From: Allolobophora icterica
Lineage: Eukaryota; Annelida; Clitellata; Crassiclitellata; Lumbricidae
Reading direction: 5' to 3'
NCBI GenBank assembly: GCA_963556255.1
Contig: OY744608.1
Coordinates: 29,532,283 to 29,596,282, forward strand
Length of the DNA: 64,000 nucleotides
The position numbers and the translations under genes were made by a program. Shown here piece by piece: positions 11,138-27,322 of this stretch. The notes beneath the pieces were generated by a model. That model had not been told where the DNA came from, did not search any database, and worked only from the letters and a program-made list of their open reading frames with translations. The stretch's first letter is position 1; every line of letters begins with the position of its first letter.

Positions 11138-11433
11138 GCTGGGCCATCGCCTATCCGCTCATAATAAATGATACCGAAGTGAATTGCAGAGAACTGAAAC
11201 ACGAGTAGTTTCGCTGGAAATTGCACAAGCTTTTAGAAATTAAACTGAGAAATTTAAAGAATCTGTCTGCAAAAGGTGCTCTTATGTGCTCTTTTATGTA
11301 TAGACCCTTTAGTTTTTTGTATCGACGACGATTATAACTTAATGCATTGGTCATAATATCATTAATGGTGCCCGTTGATCGACAGGTCATTGGCATAAAA
11401 GATTGGTATAGGCCTAAGTTCGTACGGGGCTGT

Positions 11434-11457
11434 ATGTGTATGTGTATGTGTATCGTG

Positions 11458-11497
<40 letters not shown>

Positions 11498-11500
11498 ACG
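11434..11500. repeat. (GTATGT)/(GT)n microsatellite
   Basis: A few GTATGT units followed by (GT)n with one interruption. Confidence 0.9.
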
Positions 11501-11555
11501 TACCGTACGCACACAGTCTTGCATATATATATATAATATATATTTAATATATATA

Positions 11556-11682
11556 TACCGCCTCCACATATATGCACATGCGTATATACACTTGTACATA
11601 TATATACATATATACATATATATATATTGTATATATATATGTATAAGTGTATATACGCATGTGCATATATGTGTAGGCGGTA
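11556..11682. repeat. long imperfect foldback, arms of ~51 bp
   Basis: The left arm (11556-11606, starting TACCGCCTCCACATATATGC) is nearly the exact reverse complement of the right arm (11632-11682, ending GGCGGTA). About two or three mismatches occur across the arm, with an AT-rich spacer of about 25 bases. The non-AT outer part (CCGCC, GCACATGCG) shows this is a true inverted repeat rather than chance AT pairing. It could be a foldback MITE or an inverted duplication. Confidence 0.85.
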
Positions 11683-12456
11683 GATATAGGCCTATATTGA
11701 ATATAATATACGTCGATATCTTTGATCTTATTAAGCGAGAGCGCTTTATGGGAAATACAAATCGAATTCTATAATCTCTGACCCCAGAGATGAGGACGGT
11801 ACGAAGGAGAGGGTTAGGGAGGCTTCGATTCTGTCGTTGCTCCTCTGCATGTCTGCACTTTGAGAAGATACAGAATGCCACTTAATGAACGATAGACAGA
11901 ATGCATTTGATGAATCCTAAAGGATGATGAGGACTAACAGAAACACTAGCAAAAGATGATGATTCAGCCGCAGAAGATCGGCAGCAGCAGCAGCAGCAGC
12001 TGTAGTATAGTTGTGTACGTGTAGCAGCAGAGCGATGGGAAATGAAACCTCTCAGATTCCTTAGCGGAGGTCAGAGGGCAAAGAAATACGCACCCGATCG
12101 GAATGCCATGACGCTGCTATCGATCCCTCGACCAGAGGGCATTGATTGACGGGTCATTCGGACGAGGGGTGGCGTCACGGGTTTCTCTGAACACCAAACA
12201 GATAAAGAGTTGGATGATCGAATTGGACACATGTCACGTGACCTGTTCTGGATCGGATCTTAGGTACTTGATCCATCTGTATAACTGATCTGGAAACCAT
12301 CCAACGACCAATAGATTTATTCTATTGACTCATTTCATTGTTTGATTTGCAGTCGGTCAGTCAGTCACTCAGTCAGTAGGCCTATTTATACCAATAACTA
12401 AGGTTTAAAATACTGCATACTATGTGAGAAGAGTATTAAATGTAGCGAAGTAGGTC
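11683..12456. other. unannotated
   Basis: A short (CAG)n tract lies near 11982-12000, a palindromic E-box TCACGTGA at about 12233 and degenerate CAGT repeats near 12352. No gene was recognised. Confidence 0.4.
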
Positions 12457-12570
12457 TAATTGTGATTTAATTTGCATCTAGTTCGATTAATAAGTGTTAC
12501 CTCGATATCGCTATAGCGATATCGAGGTAACACTTGTTAATCGAACTAGATGCAAGTTAAATCACAATTA
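12457..12570. repeat. 57-bp near-perfect palindrome with no spacer
   Basis: Arms 12457-12513 and 12514-12570 meet at CTA|TAG. They differ at only two positions, and each difference places G opposite T, so a plus-strand RNA would keep a G-U pair at both. The centre reads CGATATCGCTATAGCGATAT. The outer ends are TAATTG and CAATTA, with TA possibly being a target duplication. It may be a minimal foldback element. Confidence 0.95.
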
Positions 12571-13794
12571 TAGAGCCGTGAAGATTGAATTAGGCCTATC
12601 CTAAGTCTGGTATACAGAAATTCCATAATATTATTAGAACCTTCAATCCAAAGACCAGCGCACAGTGTTATGCACTGTCATAGCAAGACTTGAGATACTC
12701 ATAGTGGTCTGGTTTCCGTCCTTCGCCATCATACAGCTTCGCTTGAAAGCGTTGACAGGCAAGAAATTACTTGTAAATATATGCAAACTGGTTGTCCACG
12801 GACACCACAGGTCCACAGCAGGTGCTTATATAAAGATGTCCTGCTCAAGATGATTATCATCGTTGACGCCTTCTTAGACGCCAGTTCGTGGACCAGAAAG
12901 TGCAGGAAACCACAAGACGGCAGCCGCTGCTTGGAGGACAACTGAGCAAGAAGCAATCCGAACCAACACATCAGAAGATTAGCATTCGAAAGCCCACCCC
13001 AGAGGAATTTCTAAGATAAACAGACCCTGCATGTAGATGTGTCTGCCAATCACACACGTATCACCTTATACGCTCATTTTCTCTCTTACAGTGTATACCT
13101 AGCACAAGCTATTCAGTGCATTCATACAAGTCATCCGCGTGCGGGTCTGACCTTGTTTTTTAGACCGTGATCTATAGGCCTACCTGCAATGGTTAAACAT
13201 TCAGTTCTTCGCTCACCAAGGTCGAATAAAAACTCGATTTGTGGAAATTGTTCGCTCTGTCTATAGGTGAAGTGATAATTATGTGTTCGTTAGTAACGTG
13301 AAAAGATGGCTCTAATGAGATAGAAGGTGAATACACTTTTCGCGTTCATGTACTCAAAGTCGCCGTTACAGCTGGGGCCCTGGATCTATGGCATGAAGCC
13401 TCGATTTATTCAGACTGGATCGAGGTCTTTCGACTGGATCCAGGCCTTCATATATGTACACGCGAGATGAGCACGTCACAGCAGGACAATCACCAGCTAA
13501 TGAGAAACGCAGAGAAATACAAAGACGTTGCGAACAAGTGCAAACCGCAGACGAAATCGTGCTTTTCATCGTCGATGTTGCGTGCAATTTCGTCGACGTT
13601 CCAGCTGCAGCCGTGCAATACAATATCAGCTGGCGTAACAGACTTAACCTATTTAGCGTCTGAGACGTTGGCAAACCAGAAATCATTTGCAAGCAAAAAA
13701 TAATGATATAGAAAGGGTAATTTCCTTTTGGAAAGGAACCTGAGCTGGCCTTTCTTCTATTTCTTTCACATTGGCTTTGTTTATGCTGTCCGGT
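12571..13794. other. unannotated
   Basis: No supported gene. A 159-codon minus frame over 13366-13845 has no recognisable domain and crosses a MITE end. Confidence 0.4.
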
Positions 13795-14167
13795 CAGTGC
13801 CGGATTCAGGCATAAGCTAAAAAAAGCTACAGCTGAGGGCCTCACAATCCGCAGAGGCCTAAAAAGTTCAGAATTTTGAGGGGGCCTTTAAAAGTTTTAT
13901 GTGTGTGTAATTTTTTATATAAAATATATGTATGAATAATATGAATATATAACCTCTTTAAACGGCATGTTTAGGAAATTCCATCTCGCCTGAGTAAGTG
14001 CCTTCATTTGAAAATAATTTTACTTTTTCACTTTAAATACCTTGCTATTGTATAATTAAAAGGCACATATGTTTTCAAGTTTTGTGAGATCTTCTGGTGT
14101 AATTTTGTAGCAAGAGGCCTCTAAGTTTATAAAGCTTAGGACCTCATCAAGTATAAATCCTGCAGTG
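13795..14167. mobile_element. hAT-type MITE, copy A of a two-copy family
   Basis: It begins CAGTGCCGGATTCAGGCATA and ends with the degraded counterpart AAATCCTGCAGTG. Flanks are CTGTCCGGT on the left and CTGTCGGT on the right, an 8-bp duplication with one extra base. The interior is AT-rich and non-coding. It matches the element at 45500-45784 over both ends and internal blocks (for example GCATAAGCTAAAAA and CACAATCCGCAG). Confidence 0.8.
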
Positions 14168-15004
14168 CTGTCGGTCTTTATAGTATACGACTGGCAAAGA
14201 GTTGTTTGAAGGAAAGTGAATTAAATGTTAATATCAGCAGGGTTTCCGTTAGAGCCAAAAATGGTACGAAATTACGTCCTGACCTAGAATTTTGGACGTA
14301 GCTCATCTGTAACGGCGATTACACCGGGCTTATATGACATAACAGAATACACAATCACACACTTCATCATCAATATTTAAGACTGCATTTTCTAGGAATC
14401 TAGGGCATCTAGGCCAACGTACGTCGTATACACAGGGACACAGCTTCAACCAGCAGACCAATCCACATAACCACGAAATAATATATCATGAGCCTTGCAA
14501 CAGCGGTGTAATTCCACACAAAGCCTCCTAACGTAACGGACATACATTGTATAATGTATATTGTTCATTGTACTGTGCTTATAGGTTAGTGCTTGGCGCT
14601 TATAATACGCCGTATACAAGTCCGACGATAAACAAATGAACGTATGCAACTCAACCGTAGGAATTTTACTTACGCTTAACTCGAAAGTTTTGGACGCTCT
14701 GGACATTTGTTACGGACTATTTGGGCGTTAGCGAAAACATTGAATAACCAGTGCAGATGGGGGTCAACAAAGAAAAGAGATAAATGTCTAAGGATCTATG
14801 TAGTCCTTTGAAAACTCAGCCAGTCTATGTAGGCGACTTTATTGTAATCCAAATATCATCGTTTATTAGTATCTTCGTCCAGTATACAGTAGGCCTACGT
14901 GACAGAAATGTCACGAATCTAAAAGCTGTCAAGAAGCTAGAAGATTAACAATTCGATTAAATGACATGGCCACCGTTCACGCGCGCTTCTTGAAAACAGC
15001 AAGA
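14168..15004. other. unannotated
   Basis: No supported feature; one TAGGCCTA at about 14889. Confidence 0.4.
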
Positions 15005-15170
15005 TAAGAATAATAATTAGGATAAGGTAACGTAAGTTAAAGTAAGGTAATTAAGATAACGTAAGGTAAGTAAGATAAAGTAAGGTAAGTAAGTTAAAGT
15101 AGGGTAATTAAGATAAAGTAAAGTTATTTAGATACGGTAAGGTAATTAAGACAAGGTAAGGTAATTAGGA
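15005..15170. repeat. degenerate tandem repeat of GTAAGGTAATTAAGATAA type
   Basis: About nine diverged copies of a 15-20 bp unit rich in GTAAGGTAA and AAGATAA. Confidence 0.8.
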
Positions 15171-15944
15171 TTACAGACCATCGTGCTAATGCATGACGCG
15201 ATGACGGTTAATGACAGGCGAAGTGATGCAATATTTCACTCCGTAATTTGGTCAACGAACAGCAATTCATAATTACCAGGGTCATCAGGTGCATTGGTTA
15301 ATTAGAGACATCCGGTTCAAAGTGCAGAACACCTCGAATTGCAGTCCGCAACGGACAGAATTATGGCTAGTATCATTAATAATTAATAAGTTTAATAGCG
15401 CGGGTGGATAATATGCACAAGGCATAACCCGACGGTGCACCAAAGCCAAGCCGTGGCCTAATCGAGTCACATCTAGAAGATCAGTCCGTCTAGACAAAGA
15501 GAGAGACAGCATATATGGTGGATACGCAATATGAAACAGATAGGCCTAAGTTTAAGTTGAGCGCGAAATGACACAAACGACTGAGCAGATCGAGAACATA
15601 CAGAGATGGAATTTCTAAATTTAAGTCCAGTAACAGAAAAAGCTCGTTCATCCAGCACAGTTCTAACTTTAGGTAAGACCAAAAATAGGCAATTAGATTA
15701 CCTTGTCGAATAAGTATGTAAGTGAGTATATTCTTTATTACACTATTAGCAAACGCACAATGGGACAGTAGCTAGAAGCATTGATTGTAAAACACAGAAG
15801 TAATAATCGAAATAAAATGATAAGTAAATAAGTAAGCAAGTGTTTAGCGATGAGGTTTAAGGAATGAAGACAGAAGAGACAGCTTGTCGTCATTTGGATC
15901 CGACATCAGACACCTAACACCGTTTTTTCCGATCGTTGTTTCAC
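15171..15944. other. unannotated
   Basis: No supported feature. TAGGCCTA occurs at about 15541. Confidence 0.4.
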
Positions 15945-16022
15945 TGTGTTAGGTCGGGAGCGCCTCCGATGAGTCTGTCTTGAAGTGGCGCTATATAAAT
16001 TTCCAATTACCATTACCATCAC
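15945..16022 (+). mobile_element. L2-like LINE/SINE 3' end
   Basis: GTCGGGAGCGCCTCCGATGA, then CTTGAAGTGGCGCTATATAAAT and a short ATTACC-type tail. It is one of the best copies of the shared tail module, with an intact GCGCC/GGCGC stem. Confidence 0.75.
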
Positions 16023-17670
<1,648 letters not shown>

Positions 17671-18144
17671 TAGAGCCATTTAGCTGTACATTGATTCTCG
17701 CGTGTTTTAAATATAGGGCATGTGTGCGTGATACAGCAGCGAGTGACTGCATGGCGAAAAATAAGGCTGCGTAGTAAAACGCCGATGTTGATGAGAGACG
17801 GATTCTAGCCAATCAACATCGTCATGACTTTGAATGACTACGAAATGACGGAGGAATGACGCATTTTAATCAAGAACAGAAACAATTAACATCAGTAGAG
17901 CGAAGGTTGGCATGAGCAATGAAAGACACGAGTAGGCGAAATAAAATAAATTAGATTTCGTGACTAACGATGGGAAAACAAAAAGTCAGAGATGTGTAGA
18001 GGTGAGAAAGTCTGGCGTTAGTAATAAACCTACTGACTATCGTATTTGTAATTAAATAACTGTATTTAGTTAACAATCAGAGTAATTAATATTACTTATA
18101 ATTTTATTATCATGATAAGACATATTGTTCAAGATAAAGCTTCA
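17671..18144. other. unannotated
   Basis: No supported feature. Confidence 0.4.
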
Positions 18145-18195
18145 GAGTGTATATCTTGAGAAAGTGCTATATAAATCTACTGAATAAATATATTT
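18145..18195 (+). mobile_element. short L2-like 3' end
   Basis: TATCTTGAGAAAGTGCTATATAAATC followed by TACTGAATAAATAT, the shared tail without its upstream half. The same TACTGAATAAATAAAT ending recurs at 33135. Confidence 0.5.
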
Positions 18196-18239
18196 GCTAT
18201 TGTCGTCTTTATTATTGTTGTTATCATTATTTTTGCCCG

Positions 18240-19345
18240 AGGTGTATAATATTCCTCGGGACTTAAAAGAGCTCTGGAGAGGTAAAATTTTTGTTTGTTT
18301 AACCTCGTCAAATTCTGCAGGAAAAGTGCTGCTAAAGGTTACAGGATTAAAACGTTGAATGGCAATTGATAGGCGCTGGAAAAATGGAATGTTTCTCTTG
18401 CGTCTCCAGATGTATAGGTAAGAGAGCGCCCAAGCGCCATGATAAAGGTAAGCCCAGCGTTGTCTATGGAACCCAGAGTGTCAATGGTCAGTGGGACAAA
18501 ATGATTTTGTTGTAGGTGTGGGTGGTACTTGAATACTTTCATAGAAGTCGCCAGTTCCGCGGCCCCACCGGTCGAACAAGATGTAGAAGTATGAAGCGCC
18601 AAGATGTCAGTCACGATGACATCCTAGATCAAACTACGGCCCGTCAGGTCTTTTGCCGTCAGTCCTATAGAAGAGATAATCCAGGTTGTTCCCTGACTGC
18701 AGGGAAACCTGCACGACCGAGTATTCGGCGCAATAAATCATTTAAAGCTGCATGCTGGGAAACGACCAGCAAGCTACAAGATAGACCAAGAGACACATTC
18801 GGCATTACAAGTGGTCGACAGAGGCAACTGTGTGGTTCGCAAACACTTGTTCCAAGGCGAAGACCAGCGGCGATTCTCAGAACCTCGTCATCTAGCCTAA
18901 GGCCACACAGGTGGTAATTATTGGTACCAGGTAATACAAAAAGCCAATCACTTGCAGGTGGTGCAGAGATCGCTTTGAAGCGCATCTGATGGTATGCATC
19001 GGTGAGAGAGGCTTCGAGACCAGCAGCAACCTGTAGAATAAGTGATTTATCCCAGTATGATTGCTAGTGCATGAGACTCTGGATGCAACATTTGGTCTCA
19101 ATACCAGCGTTGCCACATGGCCTCAAATTGTTCGTCATCGTTCGTTTGCACATTGTTAAGCATTGAAGATTGGAGAACGCAGTTGCCTGCAGCAGAAGCC
19201 AAGGAGACAGAACGCGCAAGAGGGGACATCCGACGTTTGCCAAGTCCACCAGCTTTGACTGGGAGAGAAGACTGGAGCCATTGACTATCAGACAAGAAAA
19301 CATTGAGGATCGAACAAAGGCCCTCGCGCAAGAAAGAATCATATT
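18240..19345 (-). pseudogene. decayed LINE C-terminus, restriction-like-endonuclease type
   Basis: Three broken frames on the minus strand are in the order expected for the end of a LINE polyprotein. 19098-19331 contains WLQSSLPVKAGGLG; 18665-18985 contains ASDWLFVLPG, YHLCGLRLDDEVLRIAAGLR, LGTSVCEPHSCLC and NDLLRRILGRAGFPAVREQ. RTDGKRPDG then lies near 18630, followed after a frame change and stop by DVIVTDIL and, in 18339-18614, FVPLTIDTLGSIDNAG and ALGRSLTYTSGDARE. I recognise this series from LINE proteins with a zinc knuckle and a PD-(D/E)XK-like endonuclease after the reverse transcriptase. The reverse transcriptase itself is missing, and several stops and frameshifts show it is dead. 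The downstream CCCGAGG...CCTCGGG hairpin and AT-rich tail (18180-18265) fit a 3' UTR. Confidence 0.7.
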
Positions 19346-19543
19346 CTGCCAGGTAAGATGGTCAAGTCATGGACAGCATCGTAAGGGGTGCAGCAGCTGT
19401 GTTGAACTTAATGAGCCTCTCAGCAGTTTAAGGGTATCGTGTTTTTGGCAATGATCCCCAACCTTGAGATAGCCAGGGACAAAATGAGACTGCAAGGACA
19501 ATTTATCGTTATTGTTATTATTATTTTAATGCCCGAGATAAGT
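19346..19543. other. unannotated, possible second LINE tail
   Basis: ATGCCCGAGATAAGTGTATTATT near 19531 resembles the minus-strand LINE tail at 18240 (TGCCCGAGGTGTATAATATT), so the following ATT tract may have grown from a LINE tail. Confidence 0.3.
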
Positions 19544-21615
<2,072 letters not shown>

Positions 21616-22760
21616 TGATTTGCTTACCTCCTCCGTCCGCTCCTCGATATCGACACTCGACGACCGAAAACAAGAAGCAACAGCAACAGACGAGCATCAC
21701 CGCAAGCACCACGTGACTCTTCATTGTACCCATAATCCCTTGCAATGTATTCTTCCGCCGACGTCGCCGGTAGAACTAAACTCTAGTCCTTCGTCCGAAC
21801 TCTGCAGTCGTTTATATAATAAAGGCCGCACCCACCTGCAAAATCGATTTCAATTAATTAATCAGTTAGTAAACGAATCGGATTCAGTGCCAATTAGCAT
21901 CGACAGAGTCCGCAGTGTGTGTGTGTGCGTGTGTGTTGTGCGTTGGCGGGCGTGTTTGCCGACCTAATATTTGTCGGAGTTTGAAGACGGAGCCTGGAAC
22001 GAGCGAACGAGTAGCACTGACTACGGCTGTTCTTCTTCGGTAGACTACGTGTATCGATGAACTGATTAATCCATGGGCCGTCGTCTGAATGCGAATGCTT
22101 ATGCGGCTGATGCAGCTGATGGTGCCACTAGCCATCCCATCCATCCGTCCGTCCGTCCGCTTCCCTCCCACGCCCGGTATGGACGGAGGATGGACGGAGG
22201 ACGCATTCGGCGTCGATGAAGCATGCAGGATGCTTGGGTGGGAGGAGGAAGAGGAGTACGAAGAGCACGAGGAGGAGGAGGAGGAGGAGTAGGTGGCGCA
22301 CGCAGTTACTGCAGCAACGCCTCTGGAGCACTTTGAAGCATTTGCTTGGACTTGGTGCTCCCTCCTCAGCGCTTATGGAAAGCTGCAGCATGGGGCGATG
22401 GCTGGACTTCCAAGTCCTCGGGACACACTTCTTCTTCTTCGCGGAGGATGATTTAGACGATGATAACAAAGACTAATAGAATGATGAAGACGATGATTGG
22501 GCGGAATGATGACCTAAAGAGTGATAACGTCAATTATGACGACGGAGAAGAGAGGGAAGAAAGCAGGAAGATGGAGAGCCGAGTACCAATAATAACAGAG
22601 GAAGCTGATTTTGATTTTGAAATATTGTTTGACGCCAGTACTTGCAACAAGTTCTTGTACAGCGCATCTCAAGCTTCGAAGATTAGAACAACCTTTCCAG
22701 TCACATCAAAACCCTGTGTAGGAATTGAAATATCAGCATACAGTTTGCCGAAAAAGTAAT
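21616..22760. other. unannotated, partly purine- and GC-rich
   Basis: It contains GTCCGTCCGTCC (22147-22160), GGAGGAGGAGGA (22269-22289) and a long purine-rich stretch at 22530-22610. Several open frames of about 100 codons exist on both strands, but none shows a recognisable domain or convincing splice context. Confidence 0.4.
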
Positions 22761-25009
22761 ATTTTGCATTTAACTAAGGTAATGATAATAGTTAAAGAAG
22801 TTTTAAGATATAAAAACTGGTTTCCTGGTTAGGTGGTGACTTAGGATAATTTATGAGTTTTAAAAGGCTGAAATAGAGCGAATCTGATTTCACTCTGAGA
22901 AATATTGAAAAGTTCAAAGGGAGATATTTAGATCAACGAAATGAAACTGTAACCTACGACGAATTCAGTCAAGAAATTCTCCAGATGTTGTCTCCCATTA
23001 ACGCAATCGAATTATCTCTTGAACAACATAATTTGTGATGAGATTTTGTGATATAGTTCCTATAAAATGAAGGAAATTTTTAGATTTCGAGTAAAATCGT
23101 CCTCGTTCTTATTATTTTTCGGGCTGTTTTTTTAAAAAATTATTATTGAATAGGCATAATGTAACCATTGAAGATTCTACTGTGACCTTATTGATTTACA
23201 GAAGTCTCCTCCATTGTTAACTGTTCGACCTACGTACGATTAACTAATATGTGAGTCTTATCTTAGGCAAAGCAAATATTTGGCCGAAGACGTATTTCTT
23301 GCACACATTGACTTAACCAAAACTAACGATATTTCTAGTGCAAAGAAATGAGTTTAGTTTAGTTAAGCCTAATAACACATGAATGTCTTAATGCTTGTCT
23401 TAAATCAGGTTTAAGGAAGGGTGTATAGGCCTATACGCGCGCGGTCTATCGAGTTTACACTAAATGAATTTATTACACAGTGTCGACTGAAGTACTCTTA
23501 AAGAAGAATTTATTTGTAATTTAGCTAAAACACAACAATTTAATCTCAGCTCCGAATGCTAGGTTAGTTACGATAGAATGGCAGCCTCTCTCCCTCACTG
23601 TCTCGCTGCCTGCCTGCGTCTGTGCCTCCGTTTCTTTCTTAGTTTCTCTTCCTCGTTTATCTTCTCTGTAACGGTTCACTATTTCCCACCATTTTGTACC
23701 ACACTCTTTCTACATGAATGCTTCGCTCTTTCCACTCTTTTCTTGCTTCCTCCGCAGTCAGAAGCCATGCTAAAATGTCAAATGTCGACAAACATGCCAA
23801 CTGTCCTAAACAGATTCTAGACGTGAGAAGCCTCTTGTATATATGCATAACGGTAACTTTAGCTTAACCCCGAAAAGACCTGCGTTTAAACAGCTGCGGC
23901 TTCTTATGCTACCACATTAACCTATTTATTCAGAAGTCGGGGTTATATGGCTGCTCTGTGAAAATTCACGTTTAGGCCTACATTAAAATCTATTGTTTGT
24001 CGATTTATAATTATTACACACATAAAATTATGTAGGCGTACATGAATATTTCTATTTCTCACAAGCTTTTAGCATCGGTATGGCTAACTGTTTCACCCGA
24101 CGACATCCTCGCCGCAGATTCGCATTTCTGTGTGACTCCTTTCGTTAAAGATTTTCGAAATAATTATACCAGTAGAAGTAGTCGCCTCTGGTGCTGCATA
24201 AATGGGATTTGGTATGAAGCTTGGGCATATTCCCTTTGGAACGAGCGGCGACTGTATTTGATCCCCGGTAGATTTTGGTCTTATCAGATAAAATTGAAGC
24301 TAGACAAATCTGTTGCGCCGCGAATTTCCCGCGGACAAATGAATCTTCTTGACGGGTCCTTCGAACGATAAGAACCCGAGGTAATGGAACGTAGGCCCAC
24401 TCCTAAGGTCCTTGCTGAATTGGTGTCCCTCCTTTTGCAATCGTGAGTTAGCGTCCAAATTTACCACGTGACCATAATCCCTTTAAAATAAAGTATATAA
24501 GTTATACAAGATTTATGGCATTCTAGCCAGAATGATGTCGTAATCGTAATCGTAATCCCGAAATTTCTAAGGCATCACCTAAAAGCTAAACGTAAGGCAC
24601 CAGCTTATTCACGAGCGCTGCGTCGTATGAGAGGGGTTGTCTAGAGAGATCAAGTGGAGGTCCAAGACTGGTTGTCAGAAGACCAACGGGAGAAGAAGGC
24701 AGAAGACCATTGTAGGTGTGACCGGTGTAAGTTTTATTTTGGCTTCGTTTTTTTCATCTAGCGCTACATAATTGCATAAATGGTCAGAAACAATCTGTGC
24801 GTCTTTGTTTCAGGCATTTTTACGACCAACTGCTTCCAGATTACCCAAAATTCCTTGTTCAATTTGCCTTCTGTCTTTATCTCTATGGATACACAAACGT
24901 TGCACATAATTACCTTATTATGCTCATTAATCACTGTATGCATAGGTCTACAAACATACGCATACATGTATTAGACATATACATACATACATACATACAT
25001 ACACACACG
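22761..25009. other. unannotated
   Basis: AT-rich sequence with no supported gene. TAGGCCTA occurs at about 23427 and 23971. A short (CATA)n tract precedes the MITE at 24980-25003. Confidence 0.4.
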
Positions 25010-25285
25010 CAGGGGCGGATCCAGGGGGGGCCAATCCGGCCATGGCCCCATTTGAAATTTTTTATTTATTTTTAACATGTGTTTTATGGGCGTTTTATGA
25101 TGTTTACACAGGCGTGCCCCCCCCCCTGTAGGCGTGGATGAGTAAAATGTACACAGAACGCGGGTCCCGTAGATGTAGACTGAAGACATCAAAAAGGTTA
25201 ATGACTAAAAAAGGTCATTAACTTTTTTGGGAGATGACTACAAAATTTTTGGCCCCCCCTGACAGACCTTCTGGATCCGCCCCTG
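25010..25285. mobile_element. hAT-type MITE
   Basis: A 276-bp element with inverted ends CAGGGGCGGATCCAG and CTGGATCCGCCCCTG, flanked by CACACACG and CATACACG (7 of 8 bases). The interior is non-coding and carries a hairpin, AAAAAGGTTAATGAC/GTCATTAACTTTTTT, at 25192-25228. CAGGGGCGGATC ends and 8-bp duplications are typical of hAT elements. Confidence 0.85.
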
Positions 25286-27267
25286 CATACACGTGTGTAT
25301 ATATATATATATATAGACTATATATAATATATGTGAACAGAGCGTCATCTGCACTTTGTACGTCATTTACTACGAGTCAATAACTGTCGCCAAATTAACC
25401 ACAAGAGACTTTAACTGCAGCCTAGGCTACAGCTTCCCTGCAGTGTGGTCTAACCAATGCATTATACAGCGTCATTCCTAAATCACATACAGCTGTTTAT
25501 GCTTGGGTTATGCGCTTAGTTCATTACGGAAACGAAACAGCTTTAAACTTCTAGCGCTATATAAAGATAGCCATTAACCGATAGTCACCGACATAATTGT
25601 ACGGAAGAGGAATAAACGAGTTCAACTACGATTTATTATAGATCTGTTTTGGTCCGAACTAATGGAAAGAAACGAAGGAAACGATTCGGATTTGAATAGC
25701 TGCTCTTTATAGATTGTAAACACAACAGATGTTTGAGAATTAAGGTCAACGACATTTCTATGCATCTTCACCTGCTCACTTAGTCGTTGGTTCACCTTCG
25801 TTGTGATTTCTGGCCCATTGTCTAACTGCAGAATATGCCAAGTAGTTTCTAACATGCTCGAGTTTACTGGTGTAAAGTTTGCGTGCCGGACTAAGTCTTG
25901 TTCGTCGTTCCTGTCGTGGATTTTGCTGTGTTTCGTTGTGATCATTTCGTCTGTTGTTCTGACCTACATGAAGGAAGGATGGGTATCTTGATATGCAGTC
26001 GGGTCTGGGACTATGAGTCGCGCCCGCCGTCTAAAGCCGGGCATGCGTCTCGGTCGGGGAGGAGCGACGCGAGTCTATGGGGTGATCCTCGACCGCCAGT
26101 CGCTGGTGGCACTGAATTACCTACCATTGGCTACCAACAGGCGACGAATGTCTGTTCAGTGTGCACCCGGTTGCTTGATGCATAGCCGGACGTGCCTTAT
26201 CTCCTACAACTGGAGGACTGTTCGGCGGTGTCGTTATCATTGGTCGCGGACACTATCCGTGACAATCGTCCGTCGTCGACGAATTACTGTGCGCACGAGA
26301 AGAAGGCATGCGTAGTAATAAGCGTCATGTCATGTCATTGAACCGATGAGCGGTTACTATAGGAACGCCTGCAGACGAGCTTGCCTTCATAGTAATCAGA
26401 GCATGCAGAAGCCCTGCTGTTTCTTTTGAACCTCAATACTCATGATCATGCTACAAACGAGCTCTCTGTGTAAATCGACAAACTAGAAAAAATCCAGTCA
26501 ATTAGCATTGCATCTGATTTATTATCGCCTCGCTTTAATAATACCTCTCAGCCTGTTAGTACCTTCCTAAGTCAGTTAGTGCTTTCTCTGTGTGTGTATC
26601 TCTCTTTATCTCTATGCCTTTCTACGTATATCACCATCTCTCCCGGCAAGTCCTTTTGCCGCTATCTGCTTATCCCAGCGTAGTCGTTATTGAATTGTTT
26701 GGACGCAACGACCGCGTGCCAATGCTTTTGTCTTCGAGTCTTTGTCTCGTTGTCCCATATTGCTGCTTTTGTCTCGCTCTTTTCGTCTTTGTCTCTCTTG
26801 CATTAATTTTTCAGGGTCTTTGTTCTTCAAACAAAGACCCCGTTCTATACCTCGTGTTGCCTGTCACTGCATTGCGTTGTTGTTCAGAGACCAAGCGGCT
26901 TTGATTCCAATTTCAAACAGTGGCTATTATACGCATTAATCGACCCACAACGCTCAACTAACTTCAGATGCAGCTCAAGACGTCCAGGAAATCTGCTTCT
27001 ACCTTATAATACGAAGATCGGGATGAAAGATGCCGCCTAGTCGACTGTTAATAACCCGTCACCTTTGATGTCCCACATTATGTGGAATCTTATACAAAGT
27101 GTCGCGTTCTATATCGACCATCGTCTACTGTCTGGATTGCGATGAACAAAATAAAACAAATGAAGGTTTCTACCGGTCATCTTGTAAACTTATATCCATC
27201 CTACATAGTCATATAGGTATATTATTATTATGTGCAGTTATCCAACGTTTATTTGTAGGACCAACTT
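25286..27267. other. unannotated
   Basis: It includes an L2-like fragment CTTCTAGCGCTATATAAAG at 25549-25567 and a GC-rich block at 26000-26310, whose arginine-rich frame has no recognisable domain. A hairpin lies at 26813-26839. Confidence 0.4.
26813..26839. other. 11-bp stem hairpin
   Basis: GGGTCTTTGTT, a 5-base loop, then AACAAAGACCC: a perfect 11-bp stem. No T-run follows and no gene is adjacent. Confidence 0.6.
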
Positions 27268-27322
27268 ATAACTTTCGCCTCTGAGTAGATATCTTGAAGA
27301 GGCGCTATATCAAATTCTCAGA
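27268..27322 (+). mobile_element. L2-like LINE 3' end
   Basis: TCGCCTCTGAGTAGATATC, TTGAAGAGGCGCTATATCAAAT. It is close to the copy at 32070-32130, including ATATC before TTGAAG and ATATCAAAT at the end. Confidence 0.7.

Noticed and set aside
11982..12000. (CAG)n as a polyglutamine-coding tract
   Set aside because: Only about seven units, with no surrounding open frame.
13366..13845. 159-codon minus frame
   Set aside because: No recognisable domain, and it runs into the end of a hAT-type MITE.
26013..26315. Arginine-rich plus frame, considered as a Harbinger nuclease N-terminus
   Set aside because: Only vague similarity in composition; no catalytic or family motif could be placed.
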